A stretch of DNA of 64,000 nucleotides from the NCBI RefSeq assembly GCF_003259375.1, contig NZ_QLLN01000005.1:186001-250000 (forward strand). Direction: 5' to 3'. This DNA comes from Arenibacter echinorum (GTDB lineage: Bacteria > Bacteroidota > Bacteroidia > Flavobacteriales > Flavobacteriaceae). The notes under the pieces were generated by a model. It did not search any database and had not been told where the DNA came from. It saw only the letters and a list, made by a program, of their open reading frames with translations. Made by a program: the position numbers and the translations under genes. Shown piece by piece: positions 20,008-29,632 of the stretch (its first letter is position 1; the number at the start of each line of letters is the position of its first letter).

Positions 20008-21285
20008 ATGAACGAGCCATTAGCAGAAAGGGTACGCCCCAAAACCTTGGAGGATTATATTAGCCAAAATCATTTGGTGGGAGAAAATGGGTCATTGACC
20101 CATCAAATAAAAAAAGGAATCCTACCATCATTGATTCTATGGGGGCCTCCTGGTACGGGGAAAACCACTTTGGCCAATATTATTGCCGAGACAAGTGGCC
20201 GTCCTTTTTATACCCTGAGTGCCATTAGTAGCGGTGTTAAAGATGTACGGGAAGTTATAGAAAAGGCGAAGCAAAGCGGAGGCCTGTTCACTACCAAAAA
20301 CCCGATACTTTTTATTGATGAAATACATCGCTTTAGCAAATCACAGCAGGATTCCCTATTGGGGGCCGTGGAAAAAGGTTGGGTCACCCTTATCGGTGCC
20401 ACCACCGAAAACCCGAGCTTCGAGGTAATTCCGGCCTTACTATCCCGGTGTCAGGTTTATATTCTAAACCCTTTTGGAAAGGAAGATCTTGAAGCTATGC
20501 TCCATAGGGCCATGGCAGAGGATAAATATTTGAAAACCAAAAAAATTAAACTCAAGGAAACCGAAGCCTTACTGCGTCTCTCTGGTGGTGATGGAAGAAA
20601 ATTGCTAAACATCTTTGAGCTTATCATCAATTCGGAAGAAACGGATACTATAACCATTACCGATGATCTGGTTTTGAGTAAAATTCAGAAGAACACAGTT
20701 CTTTATGATAAAACCGGTGAGCAACATTACGACATTATCTCTGCTTTTATAAAATCGATAAGGGGAAGCGACCCCAATGCTGCGGTATATTGGTTGGCCA
20801 GGATGATAGAAGGCGGCGAGGATGTAAAGTTTATTGCAAGGCGCCTACTTATTTTAGCCTCCGAAGACATTGGCAATGCCAATCCTACAGCCCTGGTGAT
20901 GGCGAATACTACTTTCCAAGCCGTTACTACCATAGGATATCCTGAAGCTAGGATTATATTGAGTCAGTGTGTCATCTATCTGGCCACATCGCCAAAAAGC
21001 AATGCCAGTTATATGGCCATCAACAAGGCCCAGCAAACCGTAAAACAAACAGGAGACCTATCCGTACCCTTGGCTTTGCGCAACGCGCCCACCAAACTAA
21101 TGAAAGATTTGGGTTACGGGGAAGATTATAAATATGCCCATGATTATGAGAATAATTTTATAGCTGAAGAATTCATGCCCAAGGAAGTAGCCAAAACAAG
21201 CTTTTACCGCCCAGGCAACAATCAACGTGAAAATGCCATAAAGGATTTCCTAAAAAAACGGTGGAAAGATAAATATGACCTCTAA
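20008..21285 (+). CDS. rarA: Replication-associated recombination protein A (AAA+ ATPase)
   Basis: This 425-aa clamp-loader-like ATPase (RarA/MgsA, WRNIP1 homologue) acts at stalled replication forks. It has Walker [11 protein letters not shown], Walker [10 protein letters not shown], sensor-1 [11 protein letters not shown] and the C-terminal tetramerisation region with [23 protein letters not shown]. The start [14 protein letters not shown] (20008) is the conserved one and agrees with the promoter. Its TAA overlaps the stop of the convergent downstream gene by 2 bases. Confidence 0.95.
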   Translation: MNEPLAERVRPKTLEDYISQNHLVGENGSLTHQIKKGILPSLILWGPPGTGKTTLANIIAETSGRPFYTLSAISSGVKDVREVIEKAKQSGGLFTTKNPILFIDEIHRFSKSQQDSLLGAVEKGWVTLIGATTENPSFEVIPALLSRCQVYILNPFGKEDLEAMLHRAMAEDKYLKTKKIKLKETEALLRLSGGDGRKLLNIFELIINSEETDTITITDDLVLSKIQKNTVLYDKTGEQHYDIISAFIKSIRGSDPNAAVYWLARMIEGGEDVKFIARRLLILASEDIGNANPTALVMANTTFQAVTTIGYPEARIILSQCVIYLATSPKSNASYMAINKAQQTVKQTGDLSVPLALRNAPTKLMKDLGYGEDYKYAHDYENNFIAEEFMPKEVAKTSFYRPGNNQRENAIKDFLKKRWKDKYDL

Positions 21286-22154
21286 AATTTAATGTTCAGC
21301 TCCTGCCCCATTAATTTATCACCTTCGTAATATTCAAAGTACCATTTGTCCCCCTTTTTCAAAACCACACCATTGTGTACATCTCCTTCGCCAATAAAGA
21401 AATTGGCCTGTGAGGTAGCGTACATCCTCAATGTTATTTTAGGTGTACTGTCTACCAATTGAAATCCGTTTGCAATAACCTGCGCATATAACACCCCAGC
21501 CTCTTCTGTTTTATAATCTACATTCGGCAATGCCATAGCAGGATTATTTTCTGCCTTGGTAATATTGGACTGAACCGGTTCCATGCTTTTGTAGGACTGC
21601 TCCTCCAAGGTGGCCTTTTGTTCCACTACCGGGTTAGGTATATTTTGTTTTGGCGCTACACTGGCCTTCTCTTCAATTCTTTTAACATCATTTTTAAAGC
21701 TCACGCTGGGAGGTACATTATTTTCTGAAGGCTCAAATTTGTAACCAACCCCCGACAAAGACTTAAAACATTCCTTTATTGCCTCTGAAAAGGCAGACTT
21801 ATAATCTTTCTCCTTGCTACTACCTTCCAACGTAGTGTAAACCACGTTAGATTGACAATCCTTGAGTACTAGGGTTACCTTGGTAGTAAACATGGATGAA
21901 TCATCCTTAAGGTTCAAAAGCAGGCCAAGACATCTGTTGGCAACCAGATCCGCGGGCATATCATTGTCATAAACGGCTGTAAAGCCATTTTCGACAAGAT
22001 TATATTTGATCATAGTACTAGTCTGATACTGATTTTCATTTTTAAAAGCTTCAAATTTGGTCGGAACTATAATGTACTTGTATTTGTTTAATTCGGCTTG
22101 TGACATGCCATAAAAGCCACACATTAAAATAAGGGGTAAAATAAAGTTTTTCAT
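21282..22154 (-). CDS. Secreted protein of unknown function
   Basis: This 290-aa protein starts MKNFILPLILMCGFYG and has a predicted signal peptide ending near MSQAE. The body has an N-terminal domain of about 140 residues (KYIIVPTKFEAFKNENQYQTSTMI), a polar Pro/Glu/Lys linker and a short C-terminal beta domain. The opening segment resembles envelope proteins that Flavobacteriaceae annotations leave as hypothetical. Alternative ATGs at 22157 and 22169 are possible. I do not recognise the family. It is convergent with rarA, with overlapping stop codons. Confidence 0.65.
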   Translation of the reverse strand: MKNFILPLILMCGFYGMSQAELNKYKYIIVPTKFEAFKNENQYQTSTMIKYNLVENGFTAVYDNDMPADLVANRCLGLLLNLKDDSSMFTTKVTLVLKDCQSNVVYTTLEGSSKEKDYKSAFSEAIKECFKSLSGVGYKFEPSENNVPPSVSFKNDVKRIEEKASVAPKQNIPNPVVEQKATLEEQSYKSMEPVQSNITKAENNPAMALPNVDYKTEEAGVLYAQVIANGFQLVDSTPKITLRMYATSQANFFIGEGDVHNGVVLKKGDKWYFEYYEGDKLMGQELNIKF

Positions 22155-22395
22155 CATTTCAAATTTCATTGTTAGTGTTGATAATGCCGCCCGGTGCCCT
22201 TTGAATTTCATATTGTATAAAATAAAAAGGCAACTCCATCCTTTTAAGACCTATTCACGGGCGAAAATTTATAGACTTAAATAATAATGAGAGCAAAAAC
22301 TAAACCAATACGCCCTTTATACATTAAACACTTTGAATTATATTTCCAAAAAAGGAGCATTTAAATATATTGATGTTGGTTTTATAGTTCCTATA

Positions 22396-23832
22396 TTATT
22401 TCTTCCCCCAAGATATAATATTTAATCCTAATTGAAAAGAGGAGTAATGACTATCCGCTAGGTTCTTATAGGCCAATAAGTTGTCCGCCATAACATAGAT
22501 ATTTACGGGACCGGCCTGTAGATTAAGTCCCAAACCAATATTGCTCCAGGAAAACTTATCTACGGTGTAGGTTGTTTTTAGTGCCAAAGCCCTTCCAAAT
22601 CTTCGTAAATAAAAAGCAGTAAGCGCGGCCTGTGGCCCTCTGGGCCTATTGATCATATACAATTGTCCGCCAACACCATTGGCGTATTTGGTGTAGTCCT
22701 TTCTTTTGGACACCATATAATTACAATCGCAATCCATATTGTTATTAGAGGGTTCTCCCCAGTTATAACGTATGGACCCATACAGTTTGGTAGGCCTAAA
22801 ATAAATATAGCTGTTATTATTGGTCCCATGGGGAACCAATGCATCTACCTCATCTATTAAATCTTGCCAAAAATCCGTATTGGAATTGGAAAATGCATCA
22901 GGTAAAATAACTTCTATTCCCTCCACTGTGGCATTGCCTTTTATGGTATAATTTTTAACGTCGGTGGAACTATATATGAACCCCAAGTCCAACAAACTTC
23001 CTGTTATCACGGTTTGCTTGTTAAGTTTATAAGTAAATCCCAGATCTATACCAAATCCTAAATCTCCCCCAAAAAACAGTCTTCTGGTCAAGATTCCAGG
23101 TAATAGGGAACTATCATTGTCAATGGCATCCTCAATTTCATTAAGACCAGAGGACCTTAGCTCCAGGTCGGCATCAATGGTATTGGCTAAGATATTGTTT
23201 TGTCCCTGATTGGTTACAAAATAGCCCTTGTTTTTAGTGGACGAAAAATTAAAGGCACTAGAGTAAATTTTTGCCCTCCCGCCAAGGGTAAGGGCCCCAT
23301 TTACTCTTTTGTTTAGTCCGAAATGAAACACATTGAGCATCTCTCCACGAGTTTTTAAATGCCCGAGGTCAAACTTTCTTCCCAATTGATCTGCATTGCC
23401 CTCAAAAGCCAAAATGGCATAGTCCTTAAACCAATAACCTATAGCATCACCTTCATTATAAATCCCAAAAGAATAGAAATTATCACGATTACGGCCGCGA
23501 AATCCTCCATTGAACAACTCTACCTGATAAGTACCGCTAAGTTCGTCACGGGTACTCATACCATATATGGCCCGCTCCCTGACCTTCACGTTAAAATCCA
23601 CTCCGTCGTCCGCAAACAGATCGTTTACAGTAAGCCCACTACTTCCGGCCTGAAATGAAATTCCTGATAATACCGGGATTCCGGCATACCATTGAAAGTC
23701 TGTGGACATTCCGGGATTGATCATCAACGCTTGGGGGATCTCCGTAAAATCGTACAGAATTTGTTTGTTCTGTGCCGTAAGAGTAGCACAGCCCAGAATC
23801 CAGATCCATAAAACGAGTTTAACTTGCCTCAT
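22396..23832 (-). CDS. Predicted outer-membrane protein, DUF5723-like
   Basis: This 478-aa protein has a signal peptide (ending TLTAQ) and a beta-rich, aromatic-rich body. Its opening (LYDFTEIPQALMINPGM) and pattern resemble the DUF5723 family of Bacteroidota outer-membrane barrels of the PorV/FadL-like kind. The C-terminus ends in alternating hydrophobic strands (YSSFQLGLNIISWGKK). It overlaps the upstream lipoprotein gene by 4 nt (ATGA), so the two are translationally coupled and probably work together in the envelope. Exact role unknown. Confidence 0.65.
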   Translation of the reverse strand: MRQVKLVLWIWILGCATLTAQNKQILYDFTEIPQALMINPGMSTDFQWYAGIPVLSGISFQAGSSGLTVNDLFADDGVDFNVKVRERAIYGMSTRDELSGTYQVELFNGGFRGRNRDNFYSFGIYNEGDAIGYWFKDYAILAFEGNADQLGRKFDLGHLKTRGEMLNVFHFGLNKRVNGALTLGGRAKIYSSAFNFSSTKNKGYFVTNQGQNNILANTIDADLELRSSGLNEIEDAIDNDSSLLPGILTRRLFFGGDLGFGIDLGFTYKLNKQTVITGSLLDLGFIYSSTDVKNYTIKGNATVEGIEVILPDAFSNSNTDFWQDLIDEVDALVPHGTNNNSYIYFRPTKLYGSIRYNWGEPSNNNMDCDCNYMVSKRKDYTKYANGVGGQLYMINRPRGPQAALTAFYLRRFGRALALKTTYTVDKFSWSNIGLGLNLQAGPVNIYVMADNLLAYKNLADSHYSSFQLGLNIISWGKK

Positions 23833-24371
23833 TTTAAACGAAGCCTGAATTTACCGTTAGACCTAAAAATTATTTTTGGATCGGGGAGGTCGGAAACACT
23901 GCTGTTGTCCTCTATAAGAACACTGACTTTTATACTTGATGTGTTTTTTATGATTTCTATGCTTCTTTGCTTTCCTGGGCCATAAGGCACTTGTAAGTAA
24001 TAAGGTAGGATTTGGTAAGGTTGTTGTACCGGAAAATCTATCGTATCAATTGTATTGCCACCCTCATCCAAAAATTCTACAGTAGGCTTAAACTCCTTGC
24101 TTGTTGTGTTTTCAATTTCAAAAAAGATAGAGCCCTCTATAACCCTATCGGCAAAGGCATCCACACTTAAGCCATCAAAATTAAAATCTTGACTGTAATA
24201 ATATTGCCCACTAGCCTCATTTATGATTCTTTCCGGCGATTCTATATACAATATACTTGCCTCTACTGTAGGGGTAATTTCCAAATCATCATATTGATCG
24301 AAGTTTTGCGTTTCTATACAGGAATAGAGCGCAAGCAAAATAATGGTGGGAAGCAAAATTCTATTTTTCAT
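23829..24371 (-). CDS. Lipoprotein of unknown function coupled to the DUF5723-like gene
   Basis: This 180-aa protein starts MKNRILLPTIILLALYSCIET, a lipoprotein signal with Cys18. The rest is predicted all-beta with no recognised domain. The start could also be the ATG 9 nt upstream (24380). Its stop overlaps the start of the downstream barrel gene, which suggests the two form an outer-membrane pair. Confidence 0.65.
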   Translation of the reverse strand: MKNRILLPTIILLALYSCIETQNFDQYDDLEITPTVEASILYIESPERIINEASGQYYYSQDFNFDGLSVDAFADRVIEGSIFFEIENTTSKEFKPTVEFLDEGGNTIDTIDFPVQQPYQILPYYLQVPYGPGKQRSIEIIKNTSSIKVSVLIEDNSSVSDLPDPKIIFRSNGKFRLRLK

Positions 24372-24434
24372 ACCAAACATTCCAAGAACAACTACTGGTA
24401 CCGTGTTGCTTTAGTGTTACTCTAAATTATAACT

Positions 24435-25124
24435 CTATAAATAAGATTTTATTTCACTTAAATCGTGAATCATGTCGCAATATTCGTGCTTTGGTTCATT
24501 ATTGGCGTTGAAATGAAGGGTATGCAGCCCTACCGACTTTGCTCCCAAAATATCCGCCTCCAAACTGTCACCGATCATCAAGGATTTATGGGGCAACGCT
24601 TTGGCCTTTTCAAGTGCCAATCTAAAGATAATCGGGTTTGGTTTTTTAACACCGGCCATCTCCGAATTGATTATATGCTCAAAATAATTATGAATATTGG
24701 AGCTTTGTAATTTTTTGTACTGTATTTCCTGAAAGCCGTTAGTAATGATATGTAATTTATAATTGGGCTTCAAATAGTCCAAAACCTCAGTTGCGTTAGG
24801 GAAAAGATGGTTGTAGGAAGACAAATACTCAATATATTGATCGGATAAAACATCAATTAATTCATTGGATATGGGATGCCCGAGCGTATCAAAGGTAATT
24901 TTCAATCTTTGGAACCTCAATTCATTTTTGTTTATTTTCCCTTCCCGGTAACGCTTCCAAAATTCAAAATTTATGGGAATATATACTTTTAAAAAATCGT
25001 TGAGCTCTATACTGACAGAGTTCTCAGTAAGAATTTTTTGAAATGTCAGAGCGGAGTTTTTTTCAAAATCCCATAGCGTATGATCCAAATCAAAAAAAAT
25101 ATCTGTAACAACGTTCTTAAACAT
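24435..25124 (-). CDS. YjjG-family HAD nucleotidase / phosphatase
   Basis: This 229-aa HAD-superfamily protein has motif I FDLDHTLWDF (Asp12 and Asp14), motif II ITNGF, motif III Lys in GVKKPNP and motif IV MIGDSLEAD. The helical cap after motif I matches the YjjG-type noncanonical pyrimidine nucleotidases, which dephosphorylate modified nucleotides such as dUMP analogues. Its start overlaps the preceding gene by 8 nt, so the two form an operon. Substrate is inferred. Confidence 0.85.
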   Translation of the reverse strand: MFKNVVTDIFFDLDHTLWDFEKNSALTFQKILTENSVSIELNDFLKVYIPINFEFWKRYREGKINKNELRFQRLKITFDTLGHPISNELIDVLSDQYIEYLSSYNHLFPNATEVLDYLKPNYKLHIITNGFQEIQYKKLQSSNIHNYFEHIINSEMAGVKKPNPIIFRLALEKAKALPHKSLMIGDSLEADILGAKSVGLHTLHFNANNEPKHEYCDMIHDLSEIKSYL

Positions 25125-26412
25125 TTACTCGTTTTAGGATATTACTATATAATTTTTTCCAATTCAGTTTACTTTCACCTCCAATCAATTCATTTGAAAA
25201 AACGGTTATAAACTTTCCGTTTACCTTTTTTGTTTCCAAATAAAGCCTTTCAACAGCTGAAAATGCCTCCGTCCTATTCCTGTATTTTAACAAGCCATAG
25301 TCGTGCACCGCAAAAGGATGTATCTTAATGGGCTGCTGAACTTCCAAAGGGATATCGTAAAAATAAAAAGGTGTACAGGTACCTGCCCTAAATCCAATTT
25401 CATGGGTATATCCCATGGTATAGTCGTCCGTAAAACCTGCTTCGATCAAATTCCGATATGTTTCAGGAATGTCTACCCTATTATAGCGCATACGGGAACT
25501 ACCAACAGGCCTATTGATTACATTGGCTAGATTTTTTTTCTCTTCCTTGAGCAAGGCTATATCATTAAAGGAACTATAGGAACAGGACAAAGAAACCTTA
25601 TCATAGTCCGCAACCGATTTAATTAGGTGCTTAAATTTATTATTGTTGGGAGATACATTTTTGTCGTAAGTGGAATACTCTGCAAACTGGAAAAAAAACA
25701 TGCCTTTTACCTTGTTTTTCCTGTGCAATTCTATTAGTTCGAAAAAATTGTCATAGGGGTCCTTTTTTAAATTGACCGATACCGAAACCCTATCAAAAAC
25801 CCTACGGATCTTAAGGGAAGCCAAATCGAAAAGAAATCCCGACATACCGCGGACAAAACCTCTATGGGCAAAACAATGGGAACTGGAAACATCTATGATG
25901 GAGGTATAACTATAATTTCTTGGCTTGTGTTTAAGATCCTTGAATTTTTCTTTTAGCGCGGACAATAGTTTTTGCGCCCACATGTCTACCAGTGGCTTTT
26001 CCAGAAAATCGTTCTGAAAGGCCAAACTATCCTTAGGTGAAAACCTACCATGCATGTCCTTTACGTGGGGCAAATACTCCTCATACCTACTTAACAAATA
26101 AAAACTTGCAGAAAAAATATCGAAAGGCAGATTGCTTCGGTCCCCAGTAGCAAAAAAACAAGGTGTACCCTCCCAATCCGCTAAATAGATCTGTATATCG
26201 TTAATTCCTTGTTCAAACAACAGGTCGTTGCTCCGTACAAAGAATTCGTTCTGCAAAGGTTGTTTGGTGTATGTTATCTTTGGCCCGGTATGTTTAATAA
26301 AATCCTCAACTTTGGTAGTGTAGGTAACCTCTATTCCCAAAATAGTTGTGAATATATGCCGCATAATATAACTGAAGCGATGTGTAATTTTATGGGTATA
26401 GATGAGCAACAT
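25117..26412 (-). CDS. Polysaccharide-deacetylase-like protein (DUF7033 type), probably lacking metal ligands
   Basis: This 431-aa protein has the N-terminal DUF7033-like domain (ITYTKQPLQNEFFVRSNDLLFEQG, about 50-75) that accompanies a NodB-like deacetylase domain in Bacteroidota. In the C-terminal half the expected positions look altered. The motif-1 region reads IDVSSSH, without a second Asp. The motif-2 region reads SLSCSYSS, where an active enzyme would show a His. The later region reads SSRMRYNR, without the expected His. The conserved GFRAGTC and PFYFYD segments remain. The fold therefore appears kept while the active site is degenerate, an inference from remembered family motifs. It overlaps the HAD gene downstream by 8 nt. 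Confidence 0.7.
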   Translation of the reverse strand: MLLIYTHKITHRFSYIMRHIFTTILGIEVTYTTKVEDFIKHTGPKITYTKQPLQNEFFVRSNDLLFEQGINDIQIYLADWEGTPCFFATGDRSNLPFDIFSASFYLLSRYEEYLPHVKDMHGRFSPKDSLAFQNDFLEKPLVDMWAQKLLSALKEKFKDLKHKPRNYSYTSIIDVSSSHCFAHRGFVRGMSGFLFDLASLKIRRVFDRVSVSVNLKKDPYDNFFELIELHRKNKVKGMFFFQFAEYSTYDKNVSPNNNKFKHLIKSVADYDKVSLSCSYSSFNDIALLKEEKKNLANVINRPVGSSRMRYNRVDIPETYRNLIEAGFTDDYTMGYTHEIGFRAGTCTPFYFYDIPLEVQQPIKIHPFAVHDYGLLKYRNRTEAFSAVERLYLETKKVNGKFITVFSNELIGGESKLNWKKLYSNILKRVNV

Positions 26413-26499
26413 AACTATTTACTTATTCCTTTTAAAAAAGTCCTGCATTTTTTTGATATCGGAAGTCTTTGCCGAAAACCATAGATCACAAGCTCTATT

Positions 26500-27198
26500 T
26501 TAAAGGATATTTTCATCTGCAAAACTAAAGTATTCTTTCTGTGTGATGATGATATGGTCCAAAACTTTTATATCCAAGGCCTCTGCAGCTACTTTTAGTT
26601 TTCTTGTAATCTGCTTATCGGCCTCACTTGGCCTTAAAGTACCTGAAGGGTGGTTATGGGCCAAAATCAAGCCAACTGCACCTAACTCCAATGCCTGTTT
26701 CAAAACCAAGCGAACATCTACCAATGTCCCTGTAATACCTCCCTTGCTAAGTTGCCCAGCGTGCAGCACCGCGTTGGAATTATTGAGAAAAACTATCCAA
26801 AATTCCTCATGTGGCAGCTCGCCCATTTTGGGTTGCAAAAGTTCAAAGACATTTTTACTGCTGTTGATTTTGGTTATCTTTTGAGCCCCTTCTCCCCTGC
26901 GTCTCCTCCCTATTTCCAGGGCAGCAGCGATAGAAACAGCCTTGGCCTCCCCTATTCCCTTAAATTGCATTAGCTGTTTAATGGACAATTTCCCCAATTC
27001 GTTCAAGTTGTTGTTTACCGAGGCCAAAATACGTTTCGAAAGCTCCACGGCACTTTCATTGCGACTTCCTGAGCCAATTAGTATGGCTATCAATTCTGCA
27101 TCGGAGAGAACGGATTTTCCTTTTTGCACCAATTTCTCTCGAGGCTTATCATCATCGGACCAGTTTTTAATAGAGAAAGAAGATGGCTTTTGTTGCAT
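26500..27198 (-). CDS. radC: RadC-family JAB/MPN-domain protein
   Basis: This 232-aa RadC has a helix-hairpin-helix region (LMQFKGIGEAKAVSIAAALEI, about 76-96) and a JAMM metalloprotease-like motif. The motif comprises Glu131/132, AHNHPSGTLRPSEAD with His181 and His183, and Asp194. The family name comes from DNA repair, but its true role is unsettled. It stands as a single gene between the deacetylase-like and Gfo/Idh genes. Confidence 0.93.
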   Translation of the reverse strand: MQQKPSSFSIKNWSDDDKPREKLVQKGKSVLSDAELIAILIGSGSRNESAVELSKRILASVNNNLNELGKLSIKQLMQFKGIGEAKAVSIAAALEIGRRRRGEGAQKITKINSSKNVFELLQPKMGELPHEEFWIVFLNNSNAVLHAGQLSKGGITGTLVDVRLVLKQALELGAVGLILAHNHPSGTLRPSEADKQITRKLKVAAEALDIKVLDHIIITQKEYFSFADENIL

Positions 27199-27280
27199 AA
27201 CCTAAAGATAAGAATCTTATGGTTTTATCATAATCACAAATTCAAATATTACTGATGGCTAGCAACATCAATTAATCCAT

Positions 27281-27325
27281 AAAAAAAGCCCATCCGCCAT
27301 TCCGATAAAAAATGGCCGATGGGCT
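27281..27325 (-). terminator. Rho-independent terminator of the Gfo/Idh-DUF1080 operon
   Basis: Fifteen-base arms at 27287-27301 and 27311-27325 pair with one mismatch (AGCCCATC.GCCATT). On the minus strand they are followed by seven T residues. It lies 28 nt after the oxidoreductase stop codon. Confidence 0.9.
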
Positions 27326-27352
27326 CTTATGAGTTACGTTGAGTATTAAATT

Positions 27353-28690
27353 TTAGAAATCCCTATACGGTGCGTCCAAGAATTTATTGGCCTCAGGTTC
27401 CGAAAATCTAGCGGTGGCGTTGTCCCAATGCAAGGTCTTATTTGGAAAGCGGCCTGCTATAACCCCCAACAATATAGTTTCTGTAAGTCGTGCCGAATAT
27501 TCAAAGGGAGCCGTGGTTTCGGCTTTGCCCAAACAGGCATCCACAAACTGATGGTAGTGCTTATTTCCTTCGGAATCATAGTCCCTGACCGGTTCGCCAA
27601 TGGACTCTTGATCCTTAATTATGGACAAATCCAGTTCCTGATATTTACCATCTACAATGAGTCTTGGCAATTCCATAAAATGTGGCAATAAAAGTCGCCC
27701 TTTTTCGCCTATAAACATTGCCCCTTGTCCAGGTAGTTTCTCCTTATTGGGAAGTACCAAGTCTTTATGTTTCTCCGGGGCCCCTTTGCCATCGTACCAG
27801 ATCCACTTCAAGGTATCGGCCGTATATTCAGTACCGGGAAAGGTATAGGTGACGGTGTTTTTTTCAGGAAATCCAAATCCTGTTGGTTTTCTACATTGGT
27901 TCTTTATAGTCATGGGCACGTCCAATTTAAGGGCGTTGTAAGGGGTATCAAAGATATGTACACCCATATCGCCCAAGGTACCACAACCGTAGTCCAATAA
28001 TTTTCTCCAATTGGCCGGATGGTAATATCCCTCCTTATAAGGTCTTTCAGCAGAAGTTCCCAACCACAGGTTCCAATCCAAATTCTCAGGTACCGGATCC
28101 GACCCTTCAGGCTCTGGACCATCAAAACCCCAGTTCTTGGGAGACCATGCCCTAACCGTACTTACCTTCCCTATAATTCCAGATTGGATCAATAAGGTGG
28201 CCAATTTGTAATCATAGAAAGAATGTACCTGAATTCCCATTTGGGTCACCAAGTTTTTTTCTTTGGCCATTTTGCGCATCGCTCTGGCTTCCACCACGTG
28301 ATGCGTAAGGGGTTTTTGACAATATACCGGTTTACCGATCTCCATGGCCATCATGGAAGCAGGAGCATGGGTATGATCCGGGGTCGAGATTATTACAGCA
28401 TCTATATCACTCTTCATTTCTTTGAGCATCACCCTATAATCCTTGTAGACTACAGCATTGGGGTGCAATTTTTTGGCCTCTGCCAATGCCTTGGAATCTA
28501 CATCGCAAAGTGCCACCACATCCACCAGTTCATGTGAGGATATGGACTTAAGGTCGGCCCCACCCATATTACTAACGCCGATATGGGCAGTTCTTAAGCG
28601 TCCATTTTTGGATAAGGCCCAAACAGAGGTTGGCAGTAGTGCCGTTAAACCCAAGGCTGCAGTACTTTTTAGAAAGTCTCTTTTTTTCAT
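27353..28690 (-). CDS. Secreted Gfo/Idh/MocA-family oxidoreductase
   Basis: This 445-aa NAD(P)-dependent sugar oxidoreductase starts MKKRDFLKSTAALGL, a twin-arginine-like leader with KR instead of RR. The Rossmann part has HIGVSNMGG and the QKPLTH catalytic-lysine motif (normally EKP). The C-terminal alpha/beta domain includes DYGCGTLGDMGVHIFD. Members of this branch oxidise the 3-hydroxyl of glycosides or act on related sugars. The next gene encodes a DUF1080 protein of the 3-keto-glycoside hydrolase type, so the pair may open glycosides through 3-keto intermediates; this is inference. Confidence 0.85.
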   Translation of the reverse strand: MKKRDFLKSTAALGLTALLPTSVWALSKNGRLRTAHIGVSNMGGADLKSISSHELVDVVALCDVDSKALAEAKKLHPNAVVYKDYRVMLKEMKSDIDAVIISTPDHTHAPASMMAMEIGKPVYCQKPLTHHVVEARAMRKMAKEKNLVTQMGIQVHSFYDYKLATLLIQSGIIGKVSTVRAWSPKNWGFDGPEPEGSDPVPENLDWNLWLGTSAERPYKEGYYHPANWRKLLDYGCGTLGDMGVHIFDTPYNALKLDVPMTIKNQCRKPTGFGFPEKNTVTYTFPGTEYTADTLKWIWYDGKGAPEKHKDLVLPNKEKLPGQGAMFIGEKGRLLLPHFMELPRLIVDGKYQELDLSIIKDQESIGEPVRDYDSEGNKHYHQFVDACLGKAETTAPFEYSARLTETILLGVIAGRFPNKTLHWDNATARFSEPEANKFLDAPYRDF

Positions 28691-28742
28691 AAGTAAGTTT
28701 TTATTGTTTTTAACGGTCAAACTAAACCGAAAGAATTAAGTG

Positions 28743-29543
28743 CTATAATTTTCTAATTTTTATATTTCTGAACCAAATGGGACTTGAGTGATCCTGAAAG
28801 CCGATATATCCAGTTTTAAAGCGACCATAATTTTCCTCATTCTTCCATTTCCCGGAATTCTTTCTTTCATACCAATCTTTGGACCAAGGCACAAAAGATA
28901 GTACTTTTTTCCCGTTGAGCCAGTGCTCCACCTGCTCTGGTGTGAATACTATTTTAGAAGAGTTCCATTCACCAACAGGATTCAATATTTTTTGTTCGGG
29001 ATCGGCCACATGCATGGCATAATCCGAGGCGGTTTGCTGTAAGGGTTGGAGTGCCGCAGGATTTTCGTTATGTCCAAGACTAAGGTTGTAGTCCGTAAGA
29101 TCATGGATTTTTGCATAGTTTTCATCATCGATCAACTGATACTCAGGAGAAATATTTGGTGGCCCGGCATTGGGTATATCCTCCTTTAGGTGGTAAAAAA
29201 TTCCACTATTGCCGCCTATGGGCAATTTCCATTCCACATAAAACTCAAAATTATCAAACTCTTCCAAACCGTAGATTATATCCTTTCCACCTGTATAATC
29301 CTGCTCCAGACCCAACTCGGTATCAAATGTCAATACGCTGTCCTTAACAACCCAGCCCGGAGGCAATGTATCCCCGTTGTAAGCTCTCCATCCGTTGGTA
29401 GTTACTCCATCGAACAAGTATATCCAATTTTCGGTTTCTGCTGGAATGTCAGCATTAGCTTCAGCTTCTGGTTTGTTATCAGTTTTGGTCTTGCAGGAAG
29501 ATAGTACCAATGCAAAGGAAAAAAGGGCAATTAAGAGTTTCAT
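28743..29543 (-). CDS. DUF1080 lipoprotein, 3-keto-disaccharide hydrolase family
   Basis: This 266-aa lipoprotein has its lipobox Cys at residue 17 (LVLSSCKTK). Its concanavalin-like beta-sandwich has the family signature LFDGVTTNGWRAYNG (about 43-57), FEFYVEWKLPIGGNSGIFYH and the C-terminal HSSPIWFRNIKIRKL. DUF1080 proteins hydrolyse or eliminate 3-keto-glycosides made by Gfo/Idh/MocA dehydrogenases. It is the first gene of a two-gene operon with that oxidoreductase, 52 nt apart. Substrate not known. Confidence 0.85.
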   Translation of the reverse strand: MKLLIALFSFALVLSSCKTKTDNKPEAEANADIPAETENWIYLFDGVTTNGWRAYNGDTLPPGWVVKDSVLTFDTELGLEQDYTGGKDIIYGLEEFDNFEFYVEWKLPIGGNSGIFYHLKEDIPNAGPPNISPEYQLIDDENYAKIHDLTDYNLSLGHNENPAALQPLQQTASDYAMHVADPEQKILNPVGEWNSSKIVFTPEQVEHWLNGKKVLSFVPWSKDWYERKNSGKWKNEENYGRFKTGYIGFQDHSSPIWFRNIKIRKL

Positions 29544-29632
29544 GTATTTACTTTTTCTGAAGTATTTATAAAAACATGAAGATAAAAAAAAATCACAACA
29601 GACCTAAGGTAGTGAAGTGTAATTTAAACGGA

